Shown: positions 28,805 to 41,000 of the stretch, piece by piece
How positions within the stretch are numbered: the first letter of the stretch is position 1
Layout of the letters: every line of letters starts with the position of its first letter
Origin: Eledone cirrhosa
Taxonomy: Eukaryota > Mollusca > Cephalopoda > Octopoda > Eledonidae
Direction: 5' to 3'
Assembly: GCA_964016885.1 (NCBI GenBank)
Contig: OZ024744.1
Location: 63,908,962-63,972,961, forward strand
Length of the DNA: 64,000 nucleotides
The notes under the pieces: generated by a model
What the model was told of the DNA's origin: nothing
Seen by the model: only the letters and a program-made list of their open reading frames with translations
Databases searched by the model: none
Program-made: the position numbers and the translations under genes

Positions 28805-30495
28805 GCAAGACACCTACATGACACTTTACAGTGTGGACTGGGTGCTTTTTGTCATGTCACCTACACGATCACCTTACAGTGCAGACGGGTGCTTTTTGTC
28901 GTGTCACCTACATGACCACTTTACAGTGTGGACTGGGTGCTTTTTGTCATGTCACCTACACGATCACCTTACAGTGCAGACGGGTGCTTTTTGTCGTGTC
29001 ACCTACATGACCACTTTACAGTGTATATTGGGTGCTTTTTGTCATGTCACCTACATGTCCACTTTACAGTGTGTATTGGATGCTTTTTGTCATGTCACCT
29101 ACATGTCCACTTTACAGTGTGTATTGGATGCTTTTTGTCATGTCACCTACATGTCCACTTTACAGTGTGTATTGGATGCTTTTTGTCATGTCACCTACAT
29201 GTCCACTTTACAGTGTGTATTGGATGCTTTTTGTCATGTCACCTACATGTCCACTTTACAGTGTGTATTGGATGCTTTTTGTCATGTCACCTACATGTCC
29301 ACTTTACAGTGTGTATTGGATGCTTTTTGTCATGTCACCTACATGTCCACTTTAGAGTGTGTATTGGATGCTTTTTGTCATGTCACCTACATGTCCACTT
29401 TACAGTGTGTATTGGATGCTTTTTGTCATGTCACCTACATGTCCACTTTACAGTGTGTATTGGATGCTTTTTGTCATGTCACCTACATGTCCACTTTACA
29501 GTGTGTATTGGATGCTTTTTGTCATGTCACCTACATGTCCACTTTACAGTGTGTATTGGATGCTTTTTGTCATGTCACCTACATGACCACTTTAGAGTGT
29601 GTATTGGATGCTTTTTGTTGTGTCACCTACATGTCCACTTTACAGTGTGTATTGGATGCTTTTTGTCATGTCACCTACATGTCCACTTTAGAGTGTGTAT
29701 TGGATGCTTTTTGTCATGTCACCTACATGTCCACTTTACAGTGTGTATTGGATGCTTTTTGTCATGTCACCTACATGTCCACTTTACAGTGTGTATTGGA
29801 TGCTTTTTGTCATGTCACCTACATGTCCACTTTACAGTGTGTATTGGATGCTTTTTGTCATGTCACCTACATGACCACTTTAGAGTGTGTATTGGATGCT
29901 TTTTGTTGTGTCACCTACATGTCCACTTTACAGTGTGTATTGGATGCTTTTTGTCATGTCACCTACATGTCCACTTTAGAGTGTGTATTGGATGCTTTTT
30001 GTCATGTCACCTACATGTCCACTTTACAGTGTGTATTGGATGCTTTTTGTCATGTCACCTACATGTCCACTTTACAGTGTGTATTGGATGCTTTTTGTCA
30101 TGTCACCTACATGTCCACTTTACAGTGTGTATTGGATGCTTTTTGTCATGTCACCTACATGTCCACTTTACAGTGTGTATTGGATGCTTTTTGTCATGTC
30201 ACCTACATGACCACTTTAGAGTGTGTATTGGATGCTTTTTGTCATGTCACCTACATGTCCACTTTACAGTGTGTATTGGATGCTTTTTGTCATGTCACCT
30301 ACATGTCCACTTTACAGTGTGTATTGGATGCTTTTTGTCATGTCACCTACATGTCCACTTTACAGTGTGTATTGGATGCTTTTTGTCATGTCACCTACAT
30401 GTCCACTTTACAGTGTGCATTGGATGCTTTTTGCCGTGTCACCTACATGACCACTTTAGAGTGTGGGGTTGGTGCTTTTTGCTGTCTCTCCTAAA
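28805..30495 (+). repeat. 48-bp satellite array, about 35 units, related to LINE/SINE 3' UTR module
   Basis: Unit 'cctacatgtccactttacag', 'tgtgtattggatgctttttg', 'tcatgtca' (48 bp). Early units (28805-29020) resemble the dispersed modules ('gtggactgggtgctttttgt'); later ones are homogenised. Because 48 is a multiple of three and the unit lacks stops, long plus-strand frames stay open (558 codons at 28818-30494, 538 codons at 28928-30544). They are repeat artefacts: 16-residue TYMSTLQCVLDAFCHV units with no Kozak, splice or family support. Variants with 'tttagag' fall at 29351, 29591, 29687, 29879, 29975, 30215 and 30455. Confidence 0.95.
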
Positions 30496-30845
30496 TAACC
30501 ACTTTACAGTGGTCAATAATATATATTCCATAACCCTTGTATAACAAGCAGGATCTTCTAAATAATTAAAGATAATATATGTCATCCATTTAACTAACCA
30601 GATTCCATTGATTCCACCTGTTGATATATAATCCCTTTCTCCTATTACTATTGTTAGCAGCTGTTGTCATTCTCATTAAATTAGATCAATAAATCTAGTT
30701 TGAATAGTTTATCATAGCTATTCCTGAACCAAAATAAAACCATGACAAGTAATATTGCCAACACAACAACTAACTTCTATAATCTGTACATCGTTAATTA
30801 TGGGTACACAGACAGGCTAAGAGAGAAAAAAGATTTTGTGTGAAA
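30496..30845. other. AT-rich spacer, nothing recognised
   Basis: No gene or repeat recognised. Confidence 0.5.
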
Positions 30846-30849
30846 TAAA

Positions 30850-31440
30850 CTTTGTCTAATCTGGTGATGGTTCCAAAGAAATAACTGATAGCTTCTGTTA
30901 CTTCAGCGACCTAATTAGTTGCAGACGAAGCAGCTCTGAAAGCATAAGTATTAGAATAAGGACAGATTGGAGAAAGTTAGCAAAGTTAACAATGAAGATG
31001 CTCTCTCTCTCTCCCAACCCTCTCCACCTTCCCCCTCTCTCTATACACCCTCTCTCTCCCTCTATTTCTCTGAGCTATGAGTAGATTGTATGATGCCTGT
31101 GTGTGAAGTGTGATATTGGATGGTAGTGAGATAGGGGCAATGAATGAAGAGGGTATGTGAAGGCTAGACAAAAAAAATGAGTTGAGAATGCCATTAGATG
31201 TATAACATTAATGTGCATGAATGGTGGAATTTAAATAAGTTAAATGAAAGACTAAGTATAAGAGGAATCAAATGTAGTGTGCAGAAAAAGAGACAGTGAT
31301 GGTTTGGACATGAGATGAATATGGATGATCACTGGCTAACAAAAACATGCCAGGAGTTCCAAGTGAAGGAAACCACAAAAGAGGAAAACCAAAGAAAACT
31401 TGGGCTAAAGTGGTGAAAGCTGATCTCATGATGCTGGTTG
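30850..31440 (+). pseudogene. PHD-RTE LINE, highly decayed 3' portion
   Basis: Shows 'agatagcttctgttacttca'-like LGD block, then SRLYDACV-like at 31078-31105, and tail blocks 'ggtttggacatgagatgaat' (31291) and 'gaaaaccaaagaaaac' (31385). A CT-rich stretch interrupts it at 31001-31070. No frame survives. Confidence 0.7.
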
Positions 31441-31628
31441 CATTTACATATGATCATCTTCACCACTTTTAGTATTCACTACTCTTGACCTTGTCTTTCT
31501 TGGTCTTCCTTTTTTCATAGTTTCCTTCCACTTGGCAGTTCTGGTATTTTTTCAACCAGTAATCATCATCTATACACATTATATATCTTTACCAGAGCAA
31601 TTTTCTTTCTTGCATGGAATATCTACAT

Positions 31629-31795
31629 CAGGGTTTCCCAAACTTTTCCAAATGTGGAACCCTTTTTGGTTCAGAAGCTTTTGAGGGAACCCCAAAGTCT
31701 AATACTGTTATATGGTCTTAATATAAATATACTCCTCTACTTTTTTCATGGAGCACCAACCACTCCTTTGTGGAACCCAGTTTGGGAAACCACTG
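31629..31795. mobile_element. hAT-like MITE with 8-bp target duplication
   Basis: 167 bp, ends 'cagggtttcccaaact' and 'agtttgggaaaccactg'. It is flanked exactly by 'atctacat' at 31621-31628 and 31796-31803. CAG-type terminal inverted repeats plus an 8-bp duplication are the hallmark of hAT transposons. No coding capacity. Confidence 0.88.
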
Positions 31796-32004
31796 ATCTA
31801 CATAAACATTATGTCCCACAATGCAGTAGTTTGATGTGTGAAGTTCAGTGGAACAGGTAACTTACTTTAAAAACACCCCAAAAACAAGTAAACTTTGGTA
31901 TCAGGAAAGGCATCGAATACCGACCATTGAATACTGCCTTAAAATATGTTTTCCAGCTAATGCCACTATGGAAAAGCAGATGTAAAACAACAATGTTGAT
32001 GATA

Positions 32005-32290
32005 GTCCATCAGTGGAGGCGTGTGACCAAGTGGTAAGAGTATTGGACTTACGATCATAATGTTGTGGGTTAAATTCCTGGACTAGGTTGTATGGTGTGT
32101 TCTTGAGCAAAATACTTCATTTCCCGTTGCTCCAGTATACTCAACTGAAAATTAGTACCAGCAACAGCTGGGGATTTAACCCCATGATGGACTGGCATCC
32201 TGTCCAGAGGGGATTTTTTTACTCTCAGTCCCTTCACGCCATGAAACTGGGATAAGCACTAACCTAACAAACCTTAAATGGTTTAAGACA
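32005..32290 (+). mobile_element. tRNA-derived SINE, family D-related
   Basis: Head 'ggaggcgtgtgaccaagtgg' with B-box-like 'gtgggttaaattcctg', then 'cttgagcaaaatacttcatt', then a body with 'ggactggcatcctgtccaga'. Partner of the inverted copy at 27785. Confidence 0.7.
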
Positions 32291-32775
32291 GACTTTAGAT
32301 CTTTAGATAATTCCATCCAGATTTTGAACTCAGGGTGTAGAAGGGCAGAACTAATCACTGAAATATTTAAGCCTGGTATTTTGCCCTTTCTGCAAACTTC
32401 CAGTTGCTTAAATAAACAATAGAGAAAGCTAGACGTGTTATGCTGCTTGGTAAAAGATTTAGTGTTGTAGAAAATTGCTAATGAAAGATAAATAGAACAA
32501 GGAAACGGAATATATTTCCTGTTATATTTGTATTTAACTGGGGGAATTTGTGTTCTTTCTTATAATAGTCACTAACTGTAATTTGAAATTTATTTTGAAA
32601 GATTCATTGGTATTCATTGGTATGCAGGTTAAAATATTGCTTCTACTTTTAGCAGGTAAGAAAGTACACAGTGATATTTTTGGTTCATAGTTTAAGACAC
32701 TGTCTGAAAATATATCTGTTGAATTTATTCTGTTTCCTATTGATGTTACAAGAAATATTCTGAAATCCTTTCACT

Positions 32776-32782
32776 CTATTAC

Positions 32783-32821
<39 letters not shown>

Positions 32822-34165
32822 AGTTGCATTTATCTTGCTTTATGTTCATACGAGTTATCACCAAGTCACAACCAGTGACCTCAAGAGACAACAAGGTCCG
32901 CCATGTTCAAGAAAGAACATACATACTCACACATGCATCTTTAGTGTTTAGACTTGTGATGTACTTATATTGACAGAATCTTCCTTAGTATATGGGCAGT
33001 TCCCATTAGTACTATCTTTTGTATTTCTCCTATACGCGCCCACAACCACTGGTATTGTTTTAGTTCTCAATTTCCACATTTTTCCAATTTCTATCTCCAG
33101 GTCCTTATACTTGCTCAATTTTTCAAATGTTTTTATAGATACATTCTTGTCTATTGGAACGGACATATCAATTAGCAGGCATACCCTCTTTTTAAAGTCC
33201 TTCAATATTATATCAGGTCTATTTGCATCTATTTTTCGGTCTATTTTTCGGTCACAAGATTGAGATGTGATCTTTTTCAAGTATGGGAGGTGGTTGATGC
33301 TCCCACCAATTCCTTTGATGGGGCAGGTCAAAATGCTTACACATTATCCAATGTATGTATTGTGCAGCTCTGTCATGCCTGTTTAGGTATTCGGTTGGAG
33401 CTATAGGACTGCACATTGAAATTATATGGTCAATGGTCTCTGGTTGTTTTTTGCACACACGGCATAATGGGCTGCATCCATTTTTTATTATGTTGGCTTG
33501 GTAATTTTTTGTTGGCAGACACTGATCTTGTGCTGATATAATCAGTCCTTCAGTCTCCGATTTCAGTCCAGAGGATGCCAACCACTGATGGGTTAAAGTT
33601 TTGTCAACATCAGGATTGTTAGCTCGTTCTGGGTATTTTCCATACAGAGGCTTTTCTTGCCATTTCTTAGCCAGTTTCTGCAGTAAATGGGACTTCTGAA
33701 ATTTGTAGTCCATTACTGTATCTTTGTGCATCTTTTGTAATGGAATATGATCTTTTGATGCTTTCGTGTTTCAAAACGAGTTTGATCATCCAATCATGTG
33801 ATTCCCTTAGATATGTAGATAATCCAATTGTTACAGTTTTCAACGCAATGTCTAACTGGACTAACCCACGTCCTCCTTCTTTCCTAGGGAGATATATTCT
33901 ATCTATATCTGCCTTTGGGTGATGCATTCTGTGCATGGTTAAGAATTTTCTAATTTTTGTATCGAGCCTACGGATCTCTGTGCTTAACCAGTTGATGACA
34001 TTGTAACTGTAGGTTACTACTGGTATGGCAAGCGTGTTTATGGCATCGATCCTATTCCTTGCATTCAATTCCGTTCTTAAGATTGCTCTTACTCTGCGGT
34101 AACATTCCTTCCTTATCCTTTCCCTCATTGTCAAGTGCTTGATTCCGTCTCCTTCACAAACACCT
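32776..34165 (-). pseudogene. R4/Dong-like LINE (restriction-type endonuclease), 5'-truncated copy A
   Basis: Minus strand. RT C-terminus YLGVCEGDGIKHLTMRERIR and LAIPVVTYSYNVINW; then a CCHC finger CRVCKKQPETIDHIISMC (C-x2-C-x8-H-x4-C); then a restriction-like endonuclease core RPDIILKDFKKR, LLIDMSVP and LSKYKDLEIEI, ending IPVVVGA. Two frame breaks (near 33690 and 33250; the second at a 12-bp duplication of 'gaccgaaaaata') inactivate it. A (TTA/ATT)n tract borders each end (32776-32820 and 34168-34223). Family assignment rests on the finger plus endonuclease order. Confidence 0.82.
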
Positions 34166-34170
34166 AGATA

Positions 34171-34219
<49 letters not shown>

Positions 34220-34223
34220 GTTA

Positions 34224-34547
34224 TTACTCTTTGAGTCTCAGTCATTGATGTTAGTTAACTGGAAAGTTTGTTGAAATGAATATCAAGCCACTACCTGCAG
34301 CCTCAGATATTCAGGACGTATCGGAGGGTTCTTGCTGTTCCCAGCAAGCATGCCTTTTGAAGCGTTCCAAAAAGCGTGAAGGGGCCAATTATCTTTAACC
34401 ATCCCTGGAAACTTTTTGAGATAGTCCCTAGTGCGCCTACGACAATCGGGATCACTTTGATTTCATGGCAGTTCCAAATCCTTTTTACCTCCCACTTTAA
34501 GTCCTGGTATCGGTTAATTTTCTCCCTCTCCTTCTCTTGCACTCTAT
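34224..34547 (-). pseudogene. R4/Dong-like LINE, C-terminal fragment copy B
   Basis: Minus-strand frame reads KINRYQDLKWEVKRIW, VIPIVVGALGTISKSFQGW and LQKACLLGTARTLRYVL, the extreme C-terminus of the same class of protein but a different lineage from copy A. (ATT)n tracts lie on both sides (34168-34223 and 34548-34572). Confidence 0.78.
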
Positions 34548-34572
34548 TATTATTATTATTATTATTATTATT

Positions 34573-34975
34573 GGACCACATGTGTGAAGACGTTACAAGT
34601 CTGCGGGAGAAAAGGTTAATAATTTTAAGCGGTTTTAAAGTATCATTTTTTTTGTATTTTCTTGTCGATAACGAAGCATAAGGTACTGACCTTGGTTCCA
34701 AGGAGAGGAGAACTCTGAATATTCTGGCTTTAAGCCCGAATATTCAGATTTATTTTAAAAAACTTCGAAAAAATCGCTTCCCCCCACCAAAAAAAAAAAT
34801 TGGAAAATTTCGACCTTGAAACGGTAAACAACGTACAGGTCAAACGGTAAAAAAACAGCCACTACAGCTCCCACCACTATGACTATTACTACCACAGACA
34901 TCTCTGTCATCCACTCCACTGAATGTAAAAACAAAACATAAGAATTACCAACACTGCTGTTACTATCACAGAAGG
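34573..34975. other. Spacer, nothing recognised
   Basis: Contains poly(A) and poly(C) runs. No gene or known repeat seen. Confidence 0.45.
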
Positions 34976-35603
34976 GAGCACTTGTCCAATGTCTGTACAT
35001 TACTGACTTGTGGAGTTATGTTGAACAGCTGTTGTCTCGTGTAGAACGGATCCGGCTATAGGCCGAGTCCATAGTGAAGATCGACCCGCCACTTTCCTTT
35101 GGCCAGGAAGAGCAGGCAATTTTCCTCTGTCTGTGGCCGTTGCGAAAGAGGTTATATGGTGGACCAGATTGAAAGGACTGAAGACAGACACTTTTCTCTT
35201 TGGCTAATCCCTCATCAACTTCTTCAAGTTTCACCTGGAAAGGAAGGTGAGGGTGGAGAGAGAAGTGCTTCCCCCCAGTACATTTGCTAAAAGGTGGATG
35301 AATGTGGCAAGAATGGCCCGTGTGAATGGGCCTACTCTGACAATGCGCCTATAGGCTAGCTAACTTGAGGAGAGGGGTGCTCTTCCTGGGTGCCCTAGAA
35401 GCGCAGGGTGGTTCAGGATTGGTGGGGTACCTGAGTCACCCCTGGGTCGTCCACACCCTATAGGGGAATTTATTTTGTTATATTTATACACAGTTTATTT
35501 TATATATGTATATCTTCATTGTTAAATTAGTCTTGCCATTGTGCACTTTTACCCTACATGTTGGCCCTTGTGGCTAATAAAATCATTATTATTATTATTA
35601 TTG
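34976..35603 (+). pseudogene. L1/Tx1-like LINE, 5'-truncated copy
   Basis: Matches the last part of the element at 35818-41790: 'tgctgacttgtgg'-like start, the ETVVWW-type block, LKGLKTDTFLFG-like and NVARMARVNGPTLTMRL-like residues ending in a TAG near 35355, and a 3' UTR ending 'cccttgtggctaataaaatc' with an (att)n tail. Confidence 0.8.
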
Positions 35604-35815
35604 GCGGTGGATTGGCAGTATCGGTAGAGGGTGGGTTGCCATGCTTTGACGTATAGAGTTACGGCCCTTGCCATTCTCAGTTCAAATCCCGCCGAGGTTA
35701 ACTTTGCCTTTCATCCTTATGGGGTCGATAAAATAAAGTACCAGTAATGCTCTGGGTAATTGCTGGCCTTGTGCCCAAAGTAGAAACAATTATTATTATT
35801 ATTATTATTATTATT
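35604..35815 (+). mobile_element. tRNA-derived SINE, family A
   Basis: Full-length copy starting 'ggcggtggattggcagtatc' right after the (att)n tail of the LINE copy, ending in its own (att)n. Confidence 0.85.
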
Positions 35816-36030
35816 GAATGCCATGGTTGACGGAGGTTCGGCTCTGTAAGGTATTGTAATTTTTAACCGTTATAACAATTTTAAATTATTTAAAACTTGA
35901 ACCAAATTGTAGATAAAGACATCCTCCTCCTCGTGAGAGGGGTCTTTCTGCCCGTTATTTGGCCCTTTGGGGTTAAATAACCAGTTATTAGGGTTTTGTG
36001 CCCAATATTAATTTTAAACCATAAAAAAAC

Positions 36031-37673
36031 ATGACTACAAAAAAGAATTTTCACAAGTCACTCCCACTCCTTCCGTCTTCTTCTTCCCCAATCGTCATTA
36101 CGTCAGAGAAAAGATTATCTCTCCCCCTCCCTTCTCTAAATGTGGTGTTGCCTCTGTCGCCTCTTTCACAAGGGATGCCATTAAAGAAAATGAAAAATGT
36201 AGTTTCTCGTAGCGTTCTTCATCAAGAGAACACGCGTGCCGTGGAACATTTCTCCACGACGACGAAAGATTTGTGCGCTAAATATGGAAAGCCATTTCAT
36301 TCGTCTGACGTCATGAAGAATAGCAGCAGCAACTGTAAAAACAGCAGCAGCAGCAGCAATGACAACAGCAGCAACAACAACAACAACAACAGCAACAGCG
36401 GCGGCAGCGGTCGTAGTACCAGCAGCAACAACAAAAGTAACAGCAGCTCTGACGACAACAACAACAACAAGAAAGAAAAACCAATCTCGTTTGCAAGTAT
36501 CACAAAGAACCTGGAAACCATCCTTATAACAAATGAGGAATTACAGGAAGCAAAGAAGATGGTGTCGAAAACCGGACACCGAGCAATCTGCAAGGCAGCC
36601 AAAAAAATTTTCGAAACCCAACAACATTGTACGGTCACGTACCGTACAGTAAGCACAAAATCACATAGGGTTGAAAGAGCCACAGAGGCTCAAATACAAA
36701 AAGGCTTAGGGTCTGTATGGCAGCGGAAAATGCATATCACCCGAGGCAAGAAATATGCCACCTTGGACGTGCTTTTTGCAACACCCCAGGAGGCAAAGGC
36801 TCAATCCTTAATGACCCTAAGGAGTGAGTGTTGTTGCCCTCCTACTGCGGGCAAAAAATAGTGAGGGTCAAACTGACCCAAGTCACTCCTGGGATGGCCC
36901 CTTCTTGGCTGGCTGCGTCTGTCCTCAACGGAATCAAGGACAAAACAACCGTACTGCAAATACAGAAAAAAGTACGAGAAGATTGGGTCGGCGCCTCAAT
37001 TGAGATGTTAATTCAAACCAACTAGGAGTGCATCGAAGCTATCCCGGATGTGATAGACTTCGATAACGGCACTCAACTTCCCATAAGTGTTGAGGGCAAA
37101 CGCTGGAAATGCTTTCGCAGTGGGTCGAAGACTCACCTCAGGGCTTTCTGCAATGAGAAGACCCTGAGAAAGGAGAAAACCTCCCTCCTTCCGAAACCAG
37201 CTCCACTGCTACCAGCAACAGGACAGGCAGCAAGCAGGAAGGATAGGTCCGTGGCACCCATACCCACACCACGGAAATCAAGAACAGCAGCAGCAGTGGA
37301 AGTATTAACAACAACAGTAATACCAACTGCAGCTGCAACAGAGACTCCACTGCAACCATCACCAACAACAACAAGTGAAAGGGTGGAGCTGGTACCCCTC
37401 CCCGACCTCACAGAATCGGACATGGAGTGTGAGGTGGGTGAGGGATGGCAAAAGGTCGCAAGAAGGCACAAACGCAGAAGCAGCGCATCGTCGCCTTTGA
37501 AAAAGGAGGAAAGAAATGAAAAAAGGGTAAAGGCTACTGCAAAGAGACTTACAGCAGCAATACCAGCAACACCATCACCACCCACACTAGCACTACCATC
37601 ACCCCCGGCGGCAACCCCGCCGCCAACAACAACAACACCTTCAACACCACCACCACAAGCACCAACATCGTAA
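36031..37673 (+). pseudogene. L1/Tx1-like LINE ORF1 (RNA-binding protein with zinc knuckle)
   Basis: Starts MTTKKNFHKSLPLLPS; a Ser/Asn-rich low-complexity stretch covers about residues 95-150. It breaks by frameshift near 36830-36860, continues IVRVKLTQVTPGMAPSWLAA and meets an in-frame TAG at 37023-37025 before the C-terminal part. A CCHC knuckle is expected at 37110-37151: it reads CFRSGSKTHLRAFC, so the second cysteine is serine (TGC/TGT to AGT). The end is Pro/Thr/Ala-rich. ORF1 proteins of this clade coat the LINE RNA; this copy cannot make an intact one. Confidence 0.8.
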
Positions 37674-38050
37674 ACACAACAACAAAACCCACACACCCAG
37701 CAACAACGACAAGAAAATAGCAGAACCACACGCCACCCCCAGGAAAAGAAATGCACAGCAATAAATACACACAACAAGAAACTAATGACTTACATAATTG
37801 AACACACAGACATTTCACAGCACGACTGCATAATACCAGCACCAATCAAAATACCAACGAACATAAGACTGGTAAGAATATGACAGAAACAATACACAAA
37901 CATTAAAATGAAATTCCCCAACGCAGTTGGTGATTTCAGAGACCTAGGAGGGACACTCAACCGGAGAGTATACTCGGATATACTCGCAGAAGAGCCGACT
38001 ACCAGCCGAAGGGACGATTCAACGGTCCCTTCACCAGACAATCAAGGTAA

Positions 38051-41000
38051 GTGATCCTTTCTCACTTGCCCCGTTCCTCACCTAATATGGCCATATTCAG
38101 GATCGGAAGTGTAAATGTGCGTGGCTTGAGCTCGGTTTGGAAGCAGGGTCACTTGCTCAACGACCTCAGGTCACTAAACATAGATGTGGTGGCCATCAGC
38201 GAGACGAGAATCTCCGAAACGCAAGCCTTCGCACCGATCTTCGACGGTTACGAGGTGTACACAACTCCGAGCCGTCCGGCAGCGGGGGTCGGAGTGGCTG
38301 TGTTGTTTCGGAAAGGCTTGGGTCTCGCCATACGGACCATCTTCCTGGACCCAGAAGGTAAGTTGGTGGTGCTGGACGTAAGCGGCACCAAAGGCAATGC
38401 TTTCAGGCTAGTAGCCGTCTATGCCCCGACAGGGACGGGACGGCCAGATTTCTTTAGACATCTAGAGGCCTTTCTTGGAACGTCCCACTCTTTAGTGTTA
38501 GTGGGCGACTGGAATCGTATCTTGGATGCACCCTGGGATTGTGTGGGGCTAGTTGATAGGGGAGGAGGGGGCAAGAGCCTCACCAACCTGCTCAGACGTT
38601 TTGAATTTTCTGACAGGTATCGACTGGATCACCCGAATGTGCCAACATGGACATGGACAAACCACATCGGGTCATCCAGATCGTATCTCGATAGGGTATT
38701 CTGCAGAGAACTAGATAAGGCTAGTATAGGTTGTCCACAATTTAAAATAGTCGACTACACAGACCACAAATTTGTGATCTGTGAGATCGACAGAGACAGA
38801 CTTCATAGACAAGGGCCCAGTTACTGGAAGCTGAACGCGTCTTTCCCGGCGCGCAAAGCCAACAGAGACCCGATTAGCGTATTAGTTAAGTGGGTGTTGA
38901 CGGGAGCGGTCGTCAATAACAGGTGGTGGTTCGCCCTGAAAAGAGCAATTAAAGTAGAGTCGATTAGGTTTAGCAAAGGACTAGTGATAGAGGAAAATAG
39001 AGTAGAGGGAGAGCTGGTCAGAAAGCTAGAAGAGGCGTTTAGGACAGTCATCGCAACCAACATGCTTGCGGCGAGATTGGCACTCGACCAATTCTTCAAT
39101 GCAAAACACGAAGGCTGCATTGTCAGAGCTAGAGTGCGTGCTCTGAAACACGAGGGGACAAAAGCCGTCCAATGGGCCCAGGTGGCAGAGGCGCGATGTG
39201 GCACCACAAATGGGTGCGTATTGCTCAAACCCGAGCAGATTTGTGAAGCTTTTCAGCAGCACTTTGCTGAACTGTTCGGGAGCAGCGGTGGCCCGGATCA
39301 GGGTATGGACTTCAGTGCATACCTCGACGGACTGCCTCGGCTCTTGACGACCGCAGCACAGTGTTGCGAAAAGCCAATAACAGCCGGTGAAATACGGGAA
39401 GTGATGGCTAACTGCACGAGGGGTAAATCACCAGGTTTAGATGGTCTGCCCTACGAGCTTTATGCATTTATGCCAGACTTATTCGGTGACCTCTTGGCAG
39501 ATGTCTACTGCAACTGGCAGCAGAACGGGAGCATTCCCAGTTTTGTGAGCCGGGGAGCAGTGGCGCTGCTGAGAAAAGACCCGAACAAGGGGATGTTATC
39601 GATAATTTCAGGCCCATGACCCTGCTAAATGCAGAGTTCAAGATTTTGGTCAAGGTGTTAGCAACGAGGTTGGCACTTGTCATCAAGGGTCTGGTGGGAG
39701 AGGCGCAGACATGCGCCATTCCAGACAGATCCATACACGACAATCTCCACCTCATGCGATACATCATAGAGAGGGTGGTTAAGGAACCTGGCACGGGTGG
39801 GGCCCTGATCAACTTGGATCAATCCAAAGCATTTGATAGGGTTGACCATCGGTACCTGGCAGCGGTCCTCGAGGCAGCCGGTTTCGGGCCCGTTTTCAGG
39901 GATAGGGTCACTGCGATGTACAGTGACATCTGCTCAGTTGTGAGGGTGAACGGTCACCTGTCGCAGCCATTCAGCATCATGCACTCAGTCCACCAGGGTT
40001 GTCCCCTCTCGTCCCTCTTGTACATATTGGCTCTCGAGCCGTTACTGCACAAACTGGGGATGATGAGGGGCGTCCCACGCGAACTAGGATGTGGGAAATC
40101 AGAGTCGGCTTACGCTGACGACGTCACCGTGGTGGTGTCGAGCACCAGACACGTCCAGATGCTCGGTACCGCTCTCAAGGAATACGAAGCGGTGACAGGA
40201 TCAAAGATAAACCAGGAAAAGTCGGTGGGCTTGCAGCTCGGCACCTGGAGAGGTAAGTCCATGCCGTCCGACAGCGTCGTGGGGCGTTGGATGGACCGGT
40301 TAAATTGCTCGGGGTCTGGTTCGGACCGGACCTCCAGATGGAGAAAAACTGGAACGAGGTGAGGAGCAGGCTGGCCTCCCTCACCCAGAAATGGGCCGAG
40401 AGGAAGCTGTCCCTGAAAGGCCGGGCAGAGGTGGCGAATGCGTACATCGCATCCATCATCTGCTACCGCCTCACCGTCGTCCCTTGCCCGGCCCAACTCT
40501 CACCAAAATGGAGCGCCTCCTCCTCCAATTTTTGTGGAAGGGACGCGCTCCCATGGCCAGACGATCCATCTGCTGTCAACACCCGTTGCGTGGAGGACTG
40601 GGCATGTCATGGCTGATGATGTGCAAACATGCGCTGAGGCTGTGACATCTCTGGTGCTTCCTTGACGGTGAACAGGTGTGGTCGCCGTTCGCCAGGCACG
40701 TTTTCCCCCAGCTCGTCTCCTTGACGGAGCTGCAGTCCTGGGTCAAGAAAAGACCGAGGGATAGCGCTTGGAAACTGGAATGTCTCCAGGCGCTCACTGC
40801 CCTCTGTCAGCTGGGCACCAGTATCGGTGGAACATCCACCTTGGCGTTCTATAGAGGACTAGTGGAGGGGAAGAGCGACGACGTTCTCGGAGAGATCCTG
40901 GGCGTCGAAGAAGATCAGCTGTTTGCTCTCTTCTGGAGAACTTTCAGCCCAGGGCCTCTGGATAACTTCCAAAAATCCCTGGCCTGGCAGTGCTACCGGG

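Noticed and set aside
28818..30544. Giant repeat protein of 538-558 residues
   Set aside because: Open only because of a stop-free 48-bp repeat; other plus frames over the same bases are also largely open, and no gene context is visible.
36297..36683. Cys/Leu-rich minus-strand frames opposite LINE ORF1
   Set aside because: Shadow of the Ser/Asn-rich coding stretch on the plus strand.
37133..37845. Hydrophobic minus-strand frames of up to 214 codons
   Set aside because: Shadow of the Pro/Thr/Ala-rich end of LINE ORF1 and the following CAA-rich spacer.
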